A stretch of DNA of 64,000 nucleotides. Origin: Halobellus salinus (GTDB lineage: Archaea > Halobacteriota > Halobacteria > Halobacteriales > Haloferacaceae). The position numbers and the translations under genes are program-made. The stretch covers positions 1 through 64,000 of the forward strand of contig NZ_BMOC01000012.1 of the NCBI RefSeq assembly GCF_014646875.1. Reading direction: 5' to 3'. Shown in pieces: positions 1-8,039 of the stretch (the first letter of the stretch is position 1; every line of letters starts with the position of its first letter). The notes under the pieces are model-generated. The model was not told where the DNA came from, searched no databases, and saw only the letters and a list, made by a program, of their open reading frames with translations.

Positions 1-48
1 GACAGATTGGGTTCGACAGCGTCTAAAACGTCCGTTTGGGACTCGATT

Positions 49-105
49 AACTTATGGGTAAGAGACAGCGCTAAAGCACGGGGCTTTCTCCTCGATTCTC
101 CGTAA
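49..105 (+). mobile_element. IS-end relic: IS50-like terminus abutting an IS200/IS605-type right-end hairpin
   Basis: Bases 49-68 read on the minus strand begin CTGTCTCTTACC, which resembles the Tn5/IS50-type terminal repeat. They are followed by a small hairpin (AAAGC-ACGG-GGCTTT) and a CTCCT tail. The same ~56-bp stretch recurs at 61944-62000 right after an IS4-family transposase fragment, with only two or three differences. No transposase is visible in the 48 bases to the left, so the rest of this element lies outside the window or is lost. Calling the hairpin an IS200/IS605-type right end rests on its likeness to the relic near 16960. Confidence 0.5.
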
Positions 106-141
106 CGCGGCCCGGCGGCGTGGCGGCTCCGGCCGGGACGC

Positions 142-804
142 TCACTCCAGCCGGCGCCGGATACCGGTGTCGACGGTGTCCCACCCGTACCCATCGAGCA
201 CCTCGCCGTCGACAGACACCGCCGGCGTGCCGGGGATCCCGCGATCCGTTCCCGCCCGTTTGTCGGCCTCCACGATCGACCGGTAGGGCTCCTGTTCGGC
301 CGCCGCGGCGACCGCACACCCGTCGAGGTCGAGGTCCTCGGCGACATCGTGGACGACCTGGTGGCCCTCGTCCGACAGCTGGTCCTGGTTGTCGTAGACG
401 CCCTTCGCGAACGCGAAGAACGTCCCGGCACCCGCGCGGTCCTGCACCGCACGGGCGGCGGAGGCGGCGCGCCACGACCACTCGTCGTCGACCGGGATCG
501 GGAAATCGAAGAACCGGTACCGGATCTCGCCGGGATCGATATATTTCGATCTGATCTCCGGATAGACGTCCTGGGTGAACGTCTGGCAGTGCGGACAGGC
601 GTAGTCCTCGAAGACGTCAACCGTCACGGCGGCGTCGTCGGGGCCGAGCGCCGGCCGCGGGAGCGACGACACGGACTCGAGTGACCCGACGTCGCACCCG
701 TCGGGGAGCGCGCTGGCGGAGCCGCCGCCGAGACACCCGGTGGTCGTTCCGACTGCGGCGGCGGCACCGACCGCGGCGAGGTAGGCGCGTCGCGTGGTGG
801 GCAT
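142..804 (-). CDS. DsbA-family thiol oxidoreductase, exported lipoprotein
   Basis: A 220-residue thioredoxin-fold protein expected to act on disulfides outside the membrane. The N-terminus has twin arginines (TTRRAY), a hydrophobic stretch and a lipobox-like TTGC with Cys at residue 24, suggesting Tat export and lipid anchoring. The active site CPHC is at residues 70-73, following the FEDYACPHC pattern of the DsbA/DSBA-like thioredoxin family, and a cis-Pro loop (GIPGTPAV) sits near the C-terminus. The start at 804 lies about 25 bases downstream of a clear TATA box (826-833), consistent with a leaderless transcript. The gene stands alone, so its redox partner is unknown. Confidence 0.85.
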   Translation of the reverse strand: MPTTRRAYLAAVGAAAAVGTTTGCLGGGSASALPDGCDVGSLESVSSLPRPALGPDDAAVTVDVFEDYACPHCQTFTQDVYPEIRSKYIDPGEIRYRFFDFPIPVDDEWSWRAASAARAVQDRAGAGTFFAFAKGVYDNQDQLSDEGHQVVHDVAEDLDLDGCAVAAAAEQEPYRSIVEADKRAGTDRGIPGTPAVSVDGEVLDGYGWDTVDTGIRRRLE

Positions 805-823
805 ACCCGCCGGAAGGTGGTGG

Positions 824-842
824 ACGTATATATACTCCCGGT
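824..842 (-). promoter_or_regulatory. TATA/BRE promoter of the DsbA-like gene
   Basis: Minus-strand GGGAGTATATATACG has a purine-rich BRE-like lead and a perfect TATATATA core about 25 bases before the ATG at 804. The core matches the promoter of the HalX regulator at 3634-3645. Confidence 0.6.
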
Positions 843-852
843 CAACGGTGTC

Positions 853-990
853 TCAGAGACCAGTCTGCACGGACTGCTTCACGTCGTCCGGACCGAACTG
901 GCCGTCAAAACGCTCACTCCAGCCGGCGCCGGAGTTGGGTTCGTCGGTCGAGATATTCCGGGCCTCCTGCGAACGACGGGGGTGGTTCGT
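853..990 (-). pseudogene. Possible remnant of a second DsbA-like gene 3' end
   Basis: The 23-base string CGCTCACTCCAGCCGGCGCCGGA, read here in shorter pieces, occurs at the 3' end of the DsbA-like gene (about 138-160) and again at about 909-931. In the minus-strand frame it encodes the same ending LRRRLE followed by a stop. The codons before it do not align convincingly with the intact gene. It may be a partial gene duplication that has decayed, or only a duplication of the terminator region. Confidence 0.3.
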
Positions 991-1058
991 CGCACACGCT
1001 GTGTCCGGTGGGTCGGGCCGCGCGTTCCGAGGTGTGGCCACGGACTGTCGGTGACCGC

Positions 1059-2495
1059 TCACTCGAACCGTGCGTGGTCTGTCATCTCGACCTCGAACCG
1101 CGCGCCGCCGTCCGTTCCATCCGTCACAGACAGGGCCCAGCCGTGAGCTTCCACGATCCGCCGCACGATAGTCAACCCGAACCCGGTACCACCGTGTGCG
1201 GATGAATGTCCCGGCTCCAGCACCTCGTCGCGCTCCGCCACCGGAATGCCCGGTCCGTCGTCTTCGACGTAGATCTGACCCTCGGTATCGGACCCGACGC
1301 GGACAGTCACGTCGGGTCCACCGTGTTGAACGGCGTTTCGGAACAAGTTCTCGAAAACGTGCCGCAACCGGTCGTGATCGCCTTGGAAAGACACATCGTC
1401 GGCGATTTCGATGGTTGCGTCCGCGGTGTCGACCGTCGCCCAGGATTTTCCGGCGAGGTCGGTCAAACTGATCGACTCAGTCTCGCGTATGATCTCACCC
1501 TGGCGGGCAAGCGTCAGTGTGTCCTCGACTATTCCCTCCATTCGGTCGAGCGCGCACCGGAGTGATTCGAGGTGATCGCTCTCCACCTGCTCGGCGAGGA
1601 GTGCGGCACGACCCTGTGCGACGTTGAGCGGATTGCGCAGGTCGTGGGAGATAACGCTCGAAAACTCTTCGAGACGCTCGTTCTGCTGGCGTAGATAGCG
1701 CTCTCGCTCGACGCGGTTGGTCACGTTTCGAGTGATTCCAACGAGACGGGTGACCCTGCCGTCGGAGACCGCCGGCGCAATCTTCGTTTGCCAGAAGCGC
1801 GCTCCGTCACCGACCCGGAGTTCCTCCTGATACGAGATCGGTTCGCCGGCGTTGACACACCGGTGGTAGTTCGCTGCCAACTCGGCCCCCTGCTCCTCAC
1901 CGAACACCTCCAGTGGTGTTCGACCCTGTACGGCCTCGGTCGTGATACCGGTTTGGCGCTCGTAGGACGGACTGAGACGCTCAAATTCGAATCGGAGGCC
2001 GTCCGCGGTTTCTCTGACGTTGATCAGGAAGATGGCGTCCTCCACGTTGTTCAAGAGGGCGTCGTACTCCCCGGCGAGCGCCTCGGCTTCGAGTTGGTAC
2101 TCCTTCCGCTCGGTGATGTCCCGACTACTGAGGAGAACCCCATCGATGACGCCGTCACCGAGTCGGTTCCGAATCGTGGCTTCGATCCAGCGCCACGAGC
2201 CGTCGGCGTGGCGGAACCGGACTTCGACCGTTTCAGATCCCGATGGGTTCGACAGGACGGTTTCCAAGGCGTCGGCGTTCCGGTCTCGGTCTTCCGGATG
2301 GGTGAACTCGTCTACGTCGTGGCCGACCAGGTCGTCGGGTTCGTATCCGAGGATGCGCGTGACCGCCGGGCTGACGTAAGTTACTGTCCCGTCGGCGTCG
2401 ATGACCGTCGTGAGGTCGTCTACCTCCTCAACGAGCGTCCGATACCAGTCGCGCTCGCAGTCGTCGTCCCGGCGGGGGCCCGTATCGTCTCCCAT
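1059..2495 (-). CDS. PAS-PAS sensor histidine kinase
   Basis: A 478-residue cytosolic sensor kinase with no membrane segments. Two PAS domains (about 15-130 and 145-265; the first has the pattern TYVSPAVTRILGYEPDDL) precede a HisKA domain with the phospho-acceptor His in SHDLRNPL at about residue 271. The ATPase domain shows the N box (ENLFRNAVQHGG), DDGPGIP and GGTGFGL. Like many haloarchaeal kinases it lacks a receiver domain and a cognate regulator next door; the HalX regulator at 3675 is the nearest candidate. The open frame runs upstream to 2963, but the region before 2495 is not PAS-like, so I start at the ATG just before the acidic DD-rich N-terminus. Confidence 0.85.
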   Translation of the reverse strand: MGDDTGPRRDDDCERDWYRTLVEEVDDLTTVIDADGTVTYVSPAVTRILGYEPDDLVGHDVDEFTHPEDRDRNADALETVLSNPSGSETVEVRFRHADGSWRWIEATIRNRLGDGVIDGVLLSSRDITERKEYQLEAEALAGEYDALLNNVEDAIFLINVRETADGLRFEFERLSPSYERQTGITTEAVQGRTPLEVFGEEQGAELAANYHRCVNAGEPISYQEELRVGDGARFWQTKIAPAVSDGRVTRLVGITRNVTNRVERERYLRQQNERLEEFSSVISHDLRNPLNVAQGRAALLAEQVESDHLESLRCALDRMEGIVEDTLTLARQGEIIRETESISLTDLAGKSWATVDTADATIEIADDVSFQGDHDRLRHVFENLFRNAVQHGGPDVTVRVGSDTEGQIYVEDDGPGIPVAERDEVLEPGHSSAHGGTGFGLTIVRRIVEAHGWALSVTDGTDGGARFEVEMTDHARFE

Positions 2496-2825
2496 TGGTG
2501 GTAGTACGCCCAGTGCAGGTGTGTCTGTTTTGCACCCGTAGACTGTGGCAATTTTTGCAGGTGTTTTGCTCGATCGATCGCGCGACGCCGTGTGGCTGAG
2601 CGTGCGACCGGATACACACGCCGGTGTGTCTCCAGTCGAAGCGACACCGTTTCGAGTACGCTCGTGTATCGGTGATAATCCGTCGCTGAACGCGCCTGCC
2701 GCCTCCCGCGCGGTGCTCGCGGCACCGAACCCCGACCGACTCGGAGAGCCCGCCCGTTGCGGGCCGGACCACCGGTGTCGACGCCGAACCAGTCGACTTT
2801 TTACCGCCGCACGTCGCGTTCGCGT

Positions 2826-3026
2826 ATGGAGTTCGAAGAGAACGACGCTGTAGTACTGCACGACAAACACAGCGAGTTCGACGGCGAGGAGGGGAGCATT
2901 ACACAGGTGGTCAAGACCATGTTCGGCGACGCGACCTACACCGTCAGTTTCGACGACGGCCAAGAGGTCGGGATCGCGGCCGATCAGCTCGATCCCGCCG
3001 GGGCGGCGGACGACGACGGGGAGTAG
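2826..3026 (+). CDS. Small acidic haloarchaeal protein, KOW/SH3-like fold
   Basis: A 66-residue conserved-looking protein (MEFEENDAVVLHDKHSEF...). The pattern of short beta strands with a Gly-rich turn (EGSITQVVKTMFGDATYTV) resembles small SH3/KOW-type proteins and the DUF1918-like haloarchaeal families. It has an acidic tail and no catalytic motif. The ATG at 2826 lies about 30 bases after an AT-rich TTTTTACC stretch that could be its promoter. It sits just upstream of an RNA-binding protein gene. Its function is unknown. Confidence 0.7.
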   Translation: MEFEENDAVVLHDKHSEFDGEEGSITQVVKTMFGDATYTVSFDDGQEVGIAADQLDPAGAADDDGE

Positions 3027-3061
3027 ACGGAGTTTTCCCGTCGGCGGTGTGAATCCCGTAT

Positions 3062-3517
3062 ATGCCCCGGATCCCGTTTCACTACGTCGACCTGCGGACG
3101 TTCTGCTATGAGACCGAACAGGTCACGCGGGTCGAACGCGCCCTCCGGACACTCCTGCCCGATGAGTTCGATGTGGAGCGGATCGAGAGCGAGGGCCACC
3201 ACGGCGACCGGATCGTCGTCCTCTCGGCGCGGGTGGAGAACGCCGACGGTGTGCGGTACGTCCTGGCCCGCTTGGCACAGCTCCCGGAGTTCGAGCGACT
3301 GCTCGACGAACTCGACGACCGGGTCACCGACAACACCGAACTGTTTCTCCGGGTGGACAAGCAGGCGGCGTTTCGCGGCGAGGTCCGACGGGGTGACGGG
3401 ATCACACTGCGTGCGAAGGTCGAAGCCTACCCCGCAACCAAAGACGCTGCCGTGGACAACGCCCGCGAGGCGCTCGGCCGCGCGGCAACGCTTGACCCCG
3501 ACCGGGGCGACGAATGA
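3062..3517 (+). CDS. RNA-binding protein, COG1325-type (exosome-associated family)
   Basis: A 151-residue protein beginning MPRIPFHYVDLRTFCYETE. It matches my memory of the archaeal COG1325 family, annotated as predicted RNA-binding or exosome-related proteins. Features are a mixed alpha/beta layout, conserved LDRVTDNTELFLRVDKQ-like and RGDGITLRAKVEAYP segments, and no transmembrane region. The proposed role is RNA binding in the cytoplasm. The gene is 35 bases downstream of the small SH3-like gene on the same strand and may be cotranscribed. The family assignment is from motif recall only. Confidence 0.7.
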   Translation: MPRIPFHYVDLRTFCYETEQVTRVERALRTLLPDEFDVERIESEGHHGDRIVVLSARVENADGVRYVLARLAQLPEFERLLDELDDRVTDNTELFLRVDKQAAFRGEVRRGDGITLRAKVEAYPATKDAAVDNAREALGRAATLDPDRGDE

Positions 3518-3615
3518 CTGGGCGTGTGGGCCCCCCGGTACGGCCGTGGGACCGACGTCCCGAAACCGTGGTGAGTGATCACAGCACGCGCCTCCGGGAT
3601 GATAAAAGGAATTTT

Positions 3616-3645
3616 GATATACTCCCGCGAGAAGGAGTATATATC
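3616..3645 (+). promoter_or_regulatory. Inverted repeat containing the TATA box of the HalX regulator
   Basis: GATATACTCC and GGAGTATATATC form 10-base inverted arms around an 8-base spacer. The right arm doubles as BRE/TATA about 30 bases before the ATG at 3675. The symmetry could be a regulator site or a pair of divergent TATA boxes. Confidence 0.55.
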
Positions 3646-3674
3646 GGTGGACCCAGACCACCGCACCCACATCT

Positions 3675-4277
3675 ATGAGTGCTGACCCGCCGCTAGTGCT
3701 CGTCGTCGAGGACGAACGGGACCTGGCCGACCTGTACGCGACGTGGCTGAGAGACGAGTACCGGGTCCGCGTGGCCTACGGCGGCCGCGAGGCCGTCGAC
3801 GAACTCGACGACGAGGTCGATATCGCGCTGCTCGACCGGCGGATGCCCGACCTCTCCGGCGACGAGACGCTGGAAGCGATCCGCGAGAGGGGAGTCGACT
3901 GTCGGGTTGCGATGGTCACCGCAGTGGAGCCCGACTTCGACGTGGTCGAGATGGGGTTCGACGATTACCTCGTCAAGCCCGTCGCCCGGGACGCGCTCGA
4001 AGACACCGTCGAGAACCTCCTGCTCCGCAACACCTACGACGAGGGGATCCAGGAACTGTTCGCGCTGGCGTCGAAGAAGGCGCTGCTCGAATCCGAGAAG
4101 GATCCGGCCACCCTCGACACCAACGAGGAGTATCAAGAGCTGTCCGAGCGGGTCGCCGAACTCCGGGCCGACCTCGACGAGACGCTCGCCACCGTCGACG
4201 AGGACCACGAAATCGACGTTATGTACCGTGACCTCGGCGACGCGTTCGCGTTCGACGACGAGTCCGACACGGAGTAG
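3675..4277 (+). CDS. HalX-domain response regulator
   Basis: A 200-residue two-component response regulator. The receiver domain (1-115) has the acidic pair in VVEDE near residue 11, the phospho-acceptor Asp54 in ALLDRRMPD, a Thr in AMVTA near residue 80 and the Lys of LVKPVA near residue 103. The C-terminal ~75 residues are a charged helical segment (EYQELSERVAELRADLDE) typical of the HalX output domain known only from haloarchaea. It has no DNA-binding helix-turn-helix. It is an orphan with its own TATA promoter. Just after its stop codon the truncated CHAT-like pseudogene begins on the other strand. Confidence 0.9.
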   Translation: MSADPPLVLVVEDERDLADLYATWLRDEYRVRVAYGGREAVDELDDEVDIALLDRRMPDLSGDETLEAIRERGVDCRVAMVTAVEPDFDVVEMGFDDYLVKPVARDALEDTVENLLLRNTYDEGIQELFALASKKALLESEKDPATLDTNEEYQELSERVAELRADLDETLATVDEDHEIDVMYRDLGDAFAFDDESDTE

Positions 4278-5302
4278 CGCGACGTCGGGACACTCGAACC
4301 CCTCGCTGTTGATGTGGCCGATGTAGTGGAGGAACTCGGTGTCGGCTTTCAGCACCTCTCGAAGGGAGTCGGCGGGGAGTTCGTAGTAGGTGCGCACGTC
4401 GAACGGCAGCGACTCCCGGGACCCGTACACCGCCTCGACCGCGTCGCGCTCGGCGGCCATCCGCGGGTCGTTGCAGACGACGGTGATGCCGATGTCCCCC
4501 TCAACGGGCCCCGTGAGAGCCGGTTCCGGTACGCCGCCTCCAGGGCTTTGCTCGCGCCGATGGGGGTCCCCGGGCCAACCCACGCCTGTTCGAGCGCGTC
4601 GGTCTCGGGCGGTCGGACGTACGTCCGGGTTCGGTCGGGTCCGGGCTGTCCGCTCTGTGTGTCCGCACTCCGGGTGAACGTCCCCGTTCCCGGGGCCGGG
4701 GCGGGATCCGGCGTCGCATCCGGACCGGCAGACGGCGACGACGGCCGGCGGAGGAACCCGTCGACGGCCGCGGCTTGGGTGGCGGAGCCGCCGGTTGGCT
4801 CGGCGGTCGGTGTGGTCACAGTCACCAGGTCGTTGGCGAGAAACGGAACTGACTCGACGTTCGATGCGGTCGGCGTGACGTAGGCGGTGAGCTTCCACCG
4901 CGGAGCGTGGGCCTCGATGGTCCGGTCGGGCACGTCGAGGTACGCTTCGAGCCGTGCGCCGATCGACCGGCCGTACAGGTCGGCGAAGTCGAGCCCAACG
5001 TCGGGAGCCAGGTCCGGCTCGAGGGCGGTCCGCTCGTTGAGGTCAACCCGGTAGAAGCCCTCGGTCCGGGTGAGACGGTCCAGGAAGAACGTCCGTTTGA
5101 GCAACCGTTCGACGTCGCCCTCGAGGTCGCCGTCGGCGCCCAGTTCGCGGGTGAACCCGGTGTCGGTGACGAGCCGGGGTGTCGAGCCGGGGGTGACCGT
5201 CGCTCCGAGGCGCCGGCGATCCGGTGCATCGTGTCGCCCGTTCCGGCACAGGGGCAAAAACGTACTGGGGAGAGTTACCAGCTCGCGGCGACCGGGAGCC
5301 AC
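4278..5302 (-). pseudogene. Frameshifted, 3'-truncated CHAT-like protein gene
   Basis: Two frames carry pieces of one protein. From about 5210 down to about 4530 the frame reads VTPGSTPRLVTDTGFTREL onward. It then continues one frame over as VEGDIGITVVCNDP and ends with FLHYIGHINSEGFECPD, a CHAT-like His-Gly motif that should lead into the catalytic Cys region. A single-base change near 4515-4540 explains the frame switch. The homologous sequence stops at about 4285, against the end of the HalX regulator gene, so the Cys half is missing. The gene directly follows a DUF7504-like gene, the usual partner arrangement in haloarchaea as I recall it. The true start is unclear. Confidence 0.6.
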
Positions 5303-6051
5303 TCCGAGGTGACGTCGGCGTCACGGAAGTGCCACCGGTCGACCGCCTCGGTCCCGTCGAGGCGCAGTTCAATAATCGCGTCGAAAAGCGGCGCCAGCAG
5401 TCGGACGCTCTCGGCGTCCAGCGGCCGCGACACCCGGACGTGGCCCATCCCGCCGACGCTCCGGATCTGGTAGGTGAGCAGGTGGAACAGCCGGAACACG
5501 GTCCGTTTGGGGTACGCCGACAGGAGGGGGACCACACAGTCGAACGCGACCCGGAGTTCCGCGGGATCCAGCCCGCCGACGACGTCGTCGAACCACTCGA
5601 TTGCACCCCCAACAGCGGCCCCGAGGTCCGCAACCGACCCGTTGACGGACTCGGCCACTGCCGCGTACCCCTCGTTGTCGGTCGAGTCTGCGGTCGCACC
5701 CGAGTCGGTGTCGGGAGCTTCGGACGTCCAAGACTCCCCTTCGGTTTCCGGAGCGTCGGCGGCCGCAGTCGACCGGCGGGACGCGATCCGGTACCTGAAG
5801 ACGCGGGTCCACTCGGGGGTCCAGCGGGTGACGTGATCGAACCGCTGGTCCGGGCTGGGGCGGTGCTCGACAACCAGTCGGCGCCGGTCTGGGCCCTCTC
5901 CGAGCAGCCGCGCGGACAGCCGTGTGTAGGCGGATGCCGGGACTGTCCCGACGACCAAGACCGCGCTCCCCCGGGATTTCAGCTCGTCGAGAGCGGTCGC
6001 GACTCCGACAGTAGTGCCCGGAACAGCCCCGTTGACACCGCCTCTGCGCAT
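5275..6051 (-). CDS. DUF7504-like (RecA-superfamily-like) haloarchaeal protein
   Basis: A 258-residue soluble protein. The segment GSAVLVVGTVPASAYTRL resembles the start of the degenerate RecA/KaiC-like fold of haloarchaeal DUF7504 proteins, but no intact Walker A is present. The middle is a low-complexity acidic stretch (about 100-135). The C-terminal half (FDCVVPLLSAYPKRTVFRL, GMGHVRVSRPLDAESVRLL) fits the nucleotide-binding-like core, and the end (WLPVAASW) is typical. It lies directly upstream of the broken CHAT-like gene on the same strand, so it has probably lost its partner. A link to signalling is inference only. Confidence 0.55.
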   Translation of the reverse strand: MRRGGVNGAVPGTTVGVATALDELKSRGSAVLVVGTVPASAYTRLSARLLGEGPDRRRLVVEHRPSPDQRFDHVTRWTPEWTRVFRYRIASRRSTAAADAPETEGESWTSEAPDTDSGATADSTDNEGYAAVAESVNGSVADLGAAVGGAIEWFDDVVGGLDPAELRVAFDCVVPLLSAYPKRTVFRLFHLLTYQIRSVGGMGHVRVSRPLDAESVRLLAPLFDAIIELRLDGTEAVDRWHFRDADVTSEWLPVAASW

Positions 6052-6218
6052 CGTTCGTTGTGTACGCCGAGGTTGAATCCGTTAATAGGTTTTGATTTCC
6101 CGGTGATAGGTTCGCCGGGGGTGCGCGTCGAAACCGCGGCGGAGCGAACTGGTCTATGGGCACGGGAAGCGTCGGCGCGTCTGTGGGTCACCGGCGAGCG
6201 GTCGCGGACAGGGCCCGG

Positions 6219-7415
6219 TCAGTCGGGGCTCACGAACGACTCGATCCGGTTGAGCGCGGTCTTCAGTTCGGGCATCCCCGACGCGTACGACACCCTGAGG
6301 TGGCCGCGGCCGCCCTCGCCGAAGACCCTGCCGGGAACCAGCGCGACCCGCTCTTCGTGGATCAACTCCTCGGCGAACGCCTCGTCGTTTTCCCACCCCG
6401 GGGGACACTCCGGGAAGACGTAGAAGGCGCCTTTCGCCTCGAAGCAGTCCATCCCGAGTTCGTTGAACCGTGAGATGACGTAGTTGCGTCGCCGGTCGAA
6501 CGCCCGCCGCATCTCCGCGAGGGCGTCGTCACAGCTCTGCAGTGCCTCGATCGCGGCGAACTGCGCGGTGGTCGGCGCCGACAACATCGTGTACTGGTGG
6601 ATCCGGTTCATGGCACCGACGATCTCGGGCGGTCCCAGCGCGTACCCCAGCCGCATCCCGGTCATAGCGTAGGCCTTCGAGAACCCGTTGAACACGATCG
6701 TCCGCTCGGCCATTCCGGGCAGGGTCGCGATCGAGACGTGGTCGTCATCGTATCTGAGCGCCGCGTAGATCTCGTCGGAGACCACGAAGAGGTCGTGCTC
6801 GCGAGCGAACTCGGCGACGTCCGCGAGTTCCTCGCGGGTCATGACCGCACCGGTCGGGTTGTTTGGGTAACACAGCACCAGCACCGACGCCGCCTCCGCC
6901 CCGGCGCGTTCGAGGTCACTGTATGTCAGTGCGAACTCGTGTTCGAGGCGCGTCGGCACCGGCAACACCTCCCCACCCGCAAAGGAGACGGTCGGCCCGT
7001 AGGAAAGATACGACGGTTGTGGGACCGCAACGGTATCGCCGGGATCCACAAGGGCCCGCATCGCGAGGTCGACCGCCTCGCTCGCGCCGGTGCTCACCAG
7101 GATCTCCTCGTCGGGATCGTACGAGAGGTCGTACCGCCGGACGTGGTCTGCGATCGCCTCGCGGAGGTCACGTCGGCCGCGGTTCGCGGTGTAGGAGGTC
7201 CGACCGCGCTCCAGGGAGTCGATCGCGGCGCTGCGGGCGGCCCACGGCGCCGAGAAGTCGGGTTCGCCGACCCCGAGCGAGATCAGGTCGTCCATCTCCT
7301 CGGCCAACTCGAAGAACCGCCGGATCCCCGAGGGCGGCGTCTCCTGCGCCCGCTGGGAGAGGTGGCTCGACTCCCCGGTGTGTTCGTCCTCGGACTCCCC
7401 AGTGCCGGCGGTCAT
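6219..7415 (-). CDS. Class I/II aminotransferase (PLP-dependent)
   Basis: A 398-residue fold-type I aminotransferase of the AspC/AlaA-like group. It shows the N-terminal substrate loop (LISLGVGEPDF), the cofactor-contact motifs YPNNPTG and SDEIYAALRYDD, the Schiff-base Lys247 in NGFSKAYAMTG, and RVSYA near the C-terminus for the carboxylate-binding Arg. Its start codon overlaps the stop of the Lrp-type regulator upstream by four bases, so the two form an operon. This suggests amino-acid-responsive control. The exact substrate cannot be read from the sequence. Confidence 0.9.
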   Translation of the reverse strand: MTAGTGESEDEHTGESSHLSQRAQETPPSGIRRFFELAEEMDDLISLGVGEPDFSAPWAARSAAIDSLERGRTSYTANRGRRDLREAIADHVRRYDLSYDPDEEILVSTGASEAVDLAMRALVDPGDTVAVPQPSYLSYGPTVSFAGGEVLPVPTRLEHEFALTYSDLERAGAEAASVLVLCYPNNPTGAVMTREELADVAEFAREHDLFVVSDEIYAALRYDDDHVSIATLPGMAERTIVFNGFSKAYAMTGMRLGYALGPPEIVGAMNRIHQYTMLSAPTTAQFAAIEALQSCDDALAEMRRAFDRRRNYVISRFNELGMDCFEAKGAFYVFPECPPGWENDEAFAEELIHEERVALVPGRVFGEGGRGHLRVSYASGMPELKTALNRIESFVSPD

Positions 7416-7900
7416 GGCGAGATGGCGAGACGATCGTCGTCGTCGCCGTCGCCGAAGTAGACGCCGCGTTCCTTGTACGTCGTCATCACGAAGTGTGTCA
7501 CCGTCTGGGTGACCTCCGGGATCGGGGCGATCTGATCGGAGACGAACCGCGAGACATCGTGCATCGACTCGCCCTCGACATCGACCGCGAAGTCGTAACT
7601 TCCGGAGACCAGCCGGAGCGACGAGACCTCGGAGAACTTCGCGATCCGGGTGGCGATGTCGCGGTACTTCGTCTCGCGGTCGAGTTCGACGTTCAACTCG
7701 ACCTCGGCGCGGACGTGGGACTCGTCGACGTTGTCCCAGTCGACGACCGCCTGGTAGCCGCGGATCGCGCCCTCCGACTCCAGCTCGTCGACCAGCGCCT
7801 CGACCGTTGCTGCGTCGGTGCCGAGCTGTCGCGCGATGTCCTCGGTGCTCTCGCGAGCGTCACTCAGCAACAGGTCGAGCAGTTCCCGCTTCGCTTCCAT
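7412..7900 (-). CDS. Lrp/AsnC-family transcription regulator
   Basis: A 162-residue regulator with an N-terminal winged-helix DNA-binding part (about 1-55, with REST-EDIARQLGTDAATVEALV helices). A C-terminal RAM-type ligand-binding domain (about 65-145) follows, including SGSYDFAVDVEGESMHDVS, the position of the RAM Gly. It is the first gene of a two-gene operon with the aminotransferase. Lrp-type regulators commonly sense amino acids and autoregulate, so it likely controls both genes. The tail is acidic (GDGDDDDRL). Confidence 0.9.
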   Translation of the reverse strand: MEAKRELLDLLLSDARESTEDIARQLGTDAATVEALVDELESEGAIRGYQAVVDWDNVDESHVRAEVELNVELDRETKYRDIATRIAKFSEVSSLRLVSGSYDFAVDVEGESMHDVSRFVSDQIAPIPEVTQTVTHFVMTTYKERGVYFGDGDDDDRLAISP

Positions 7901-8039
7901 ACTGGATCCGAAGCGTGCCCGGTTGAAATGGTTTGCTCTCCGGGGGACGCCGGGACCGGCCGAGGAGCGGACCTGTCGGGGGCGCGACGGGACGCCGAGT
8001 GGGAAAGGTCCAATACCCCGGGGGCCGGCCTCCCGAACG

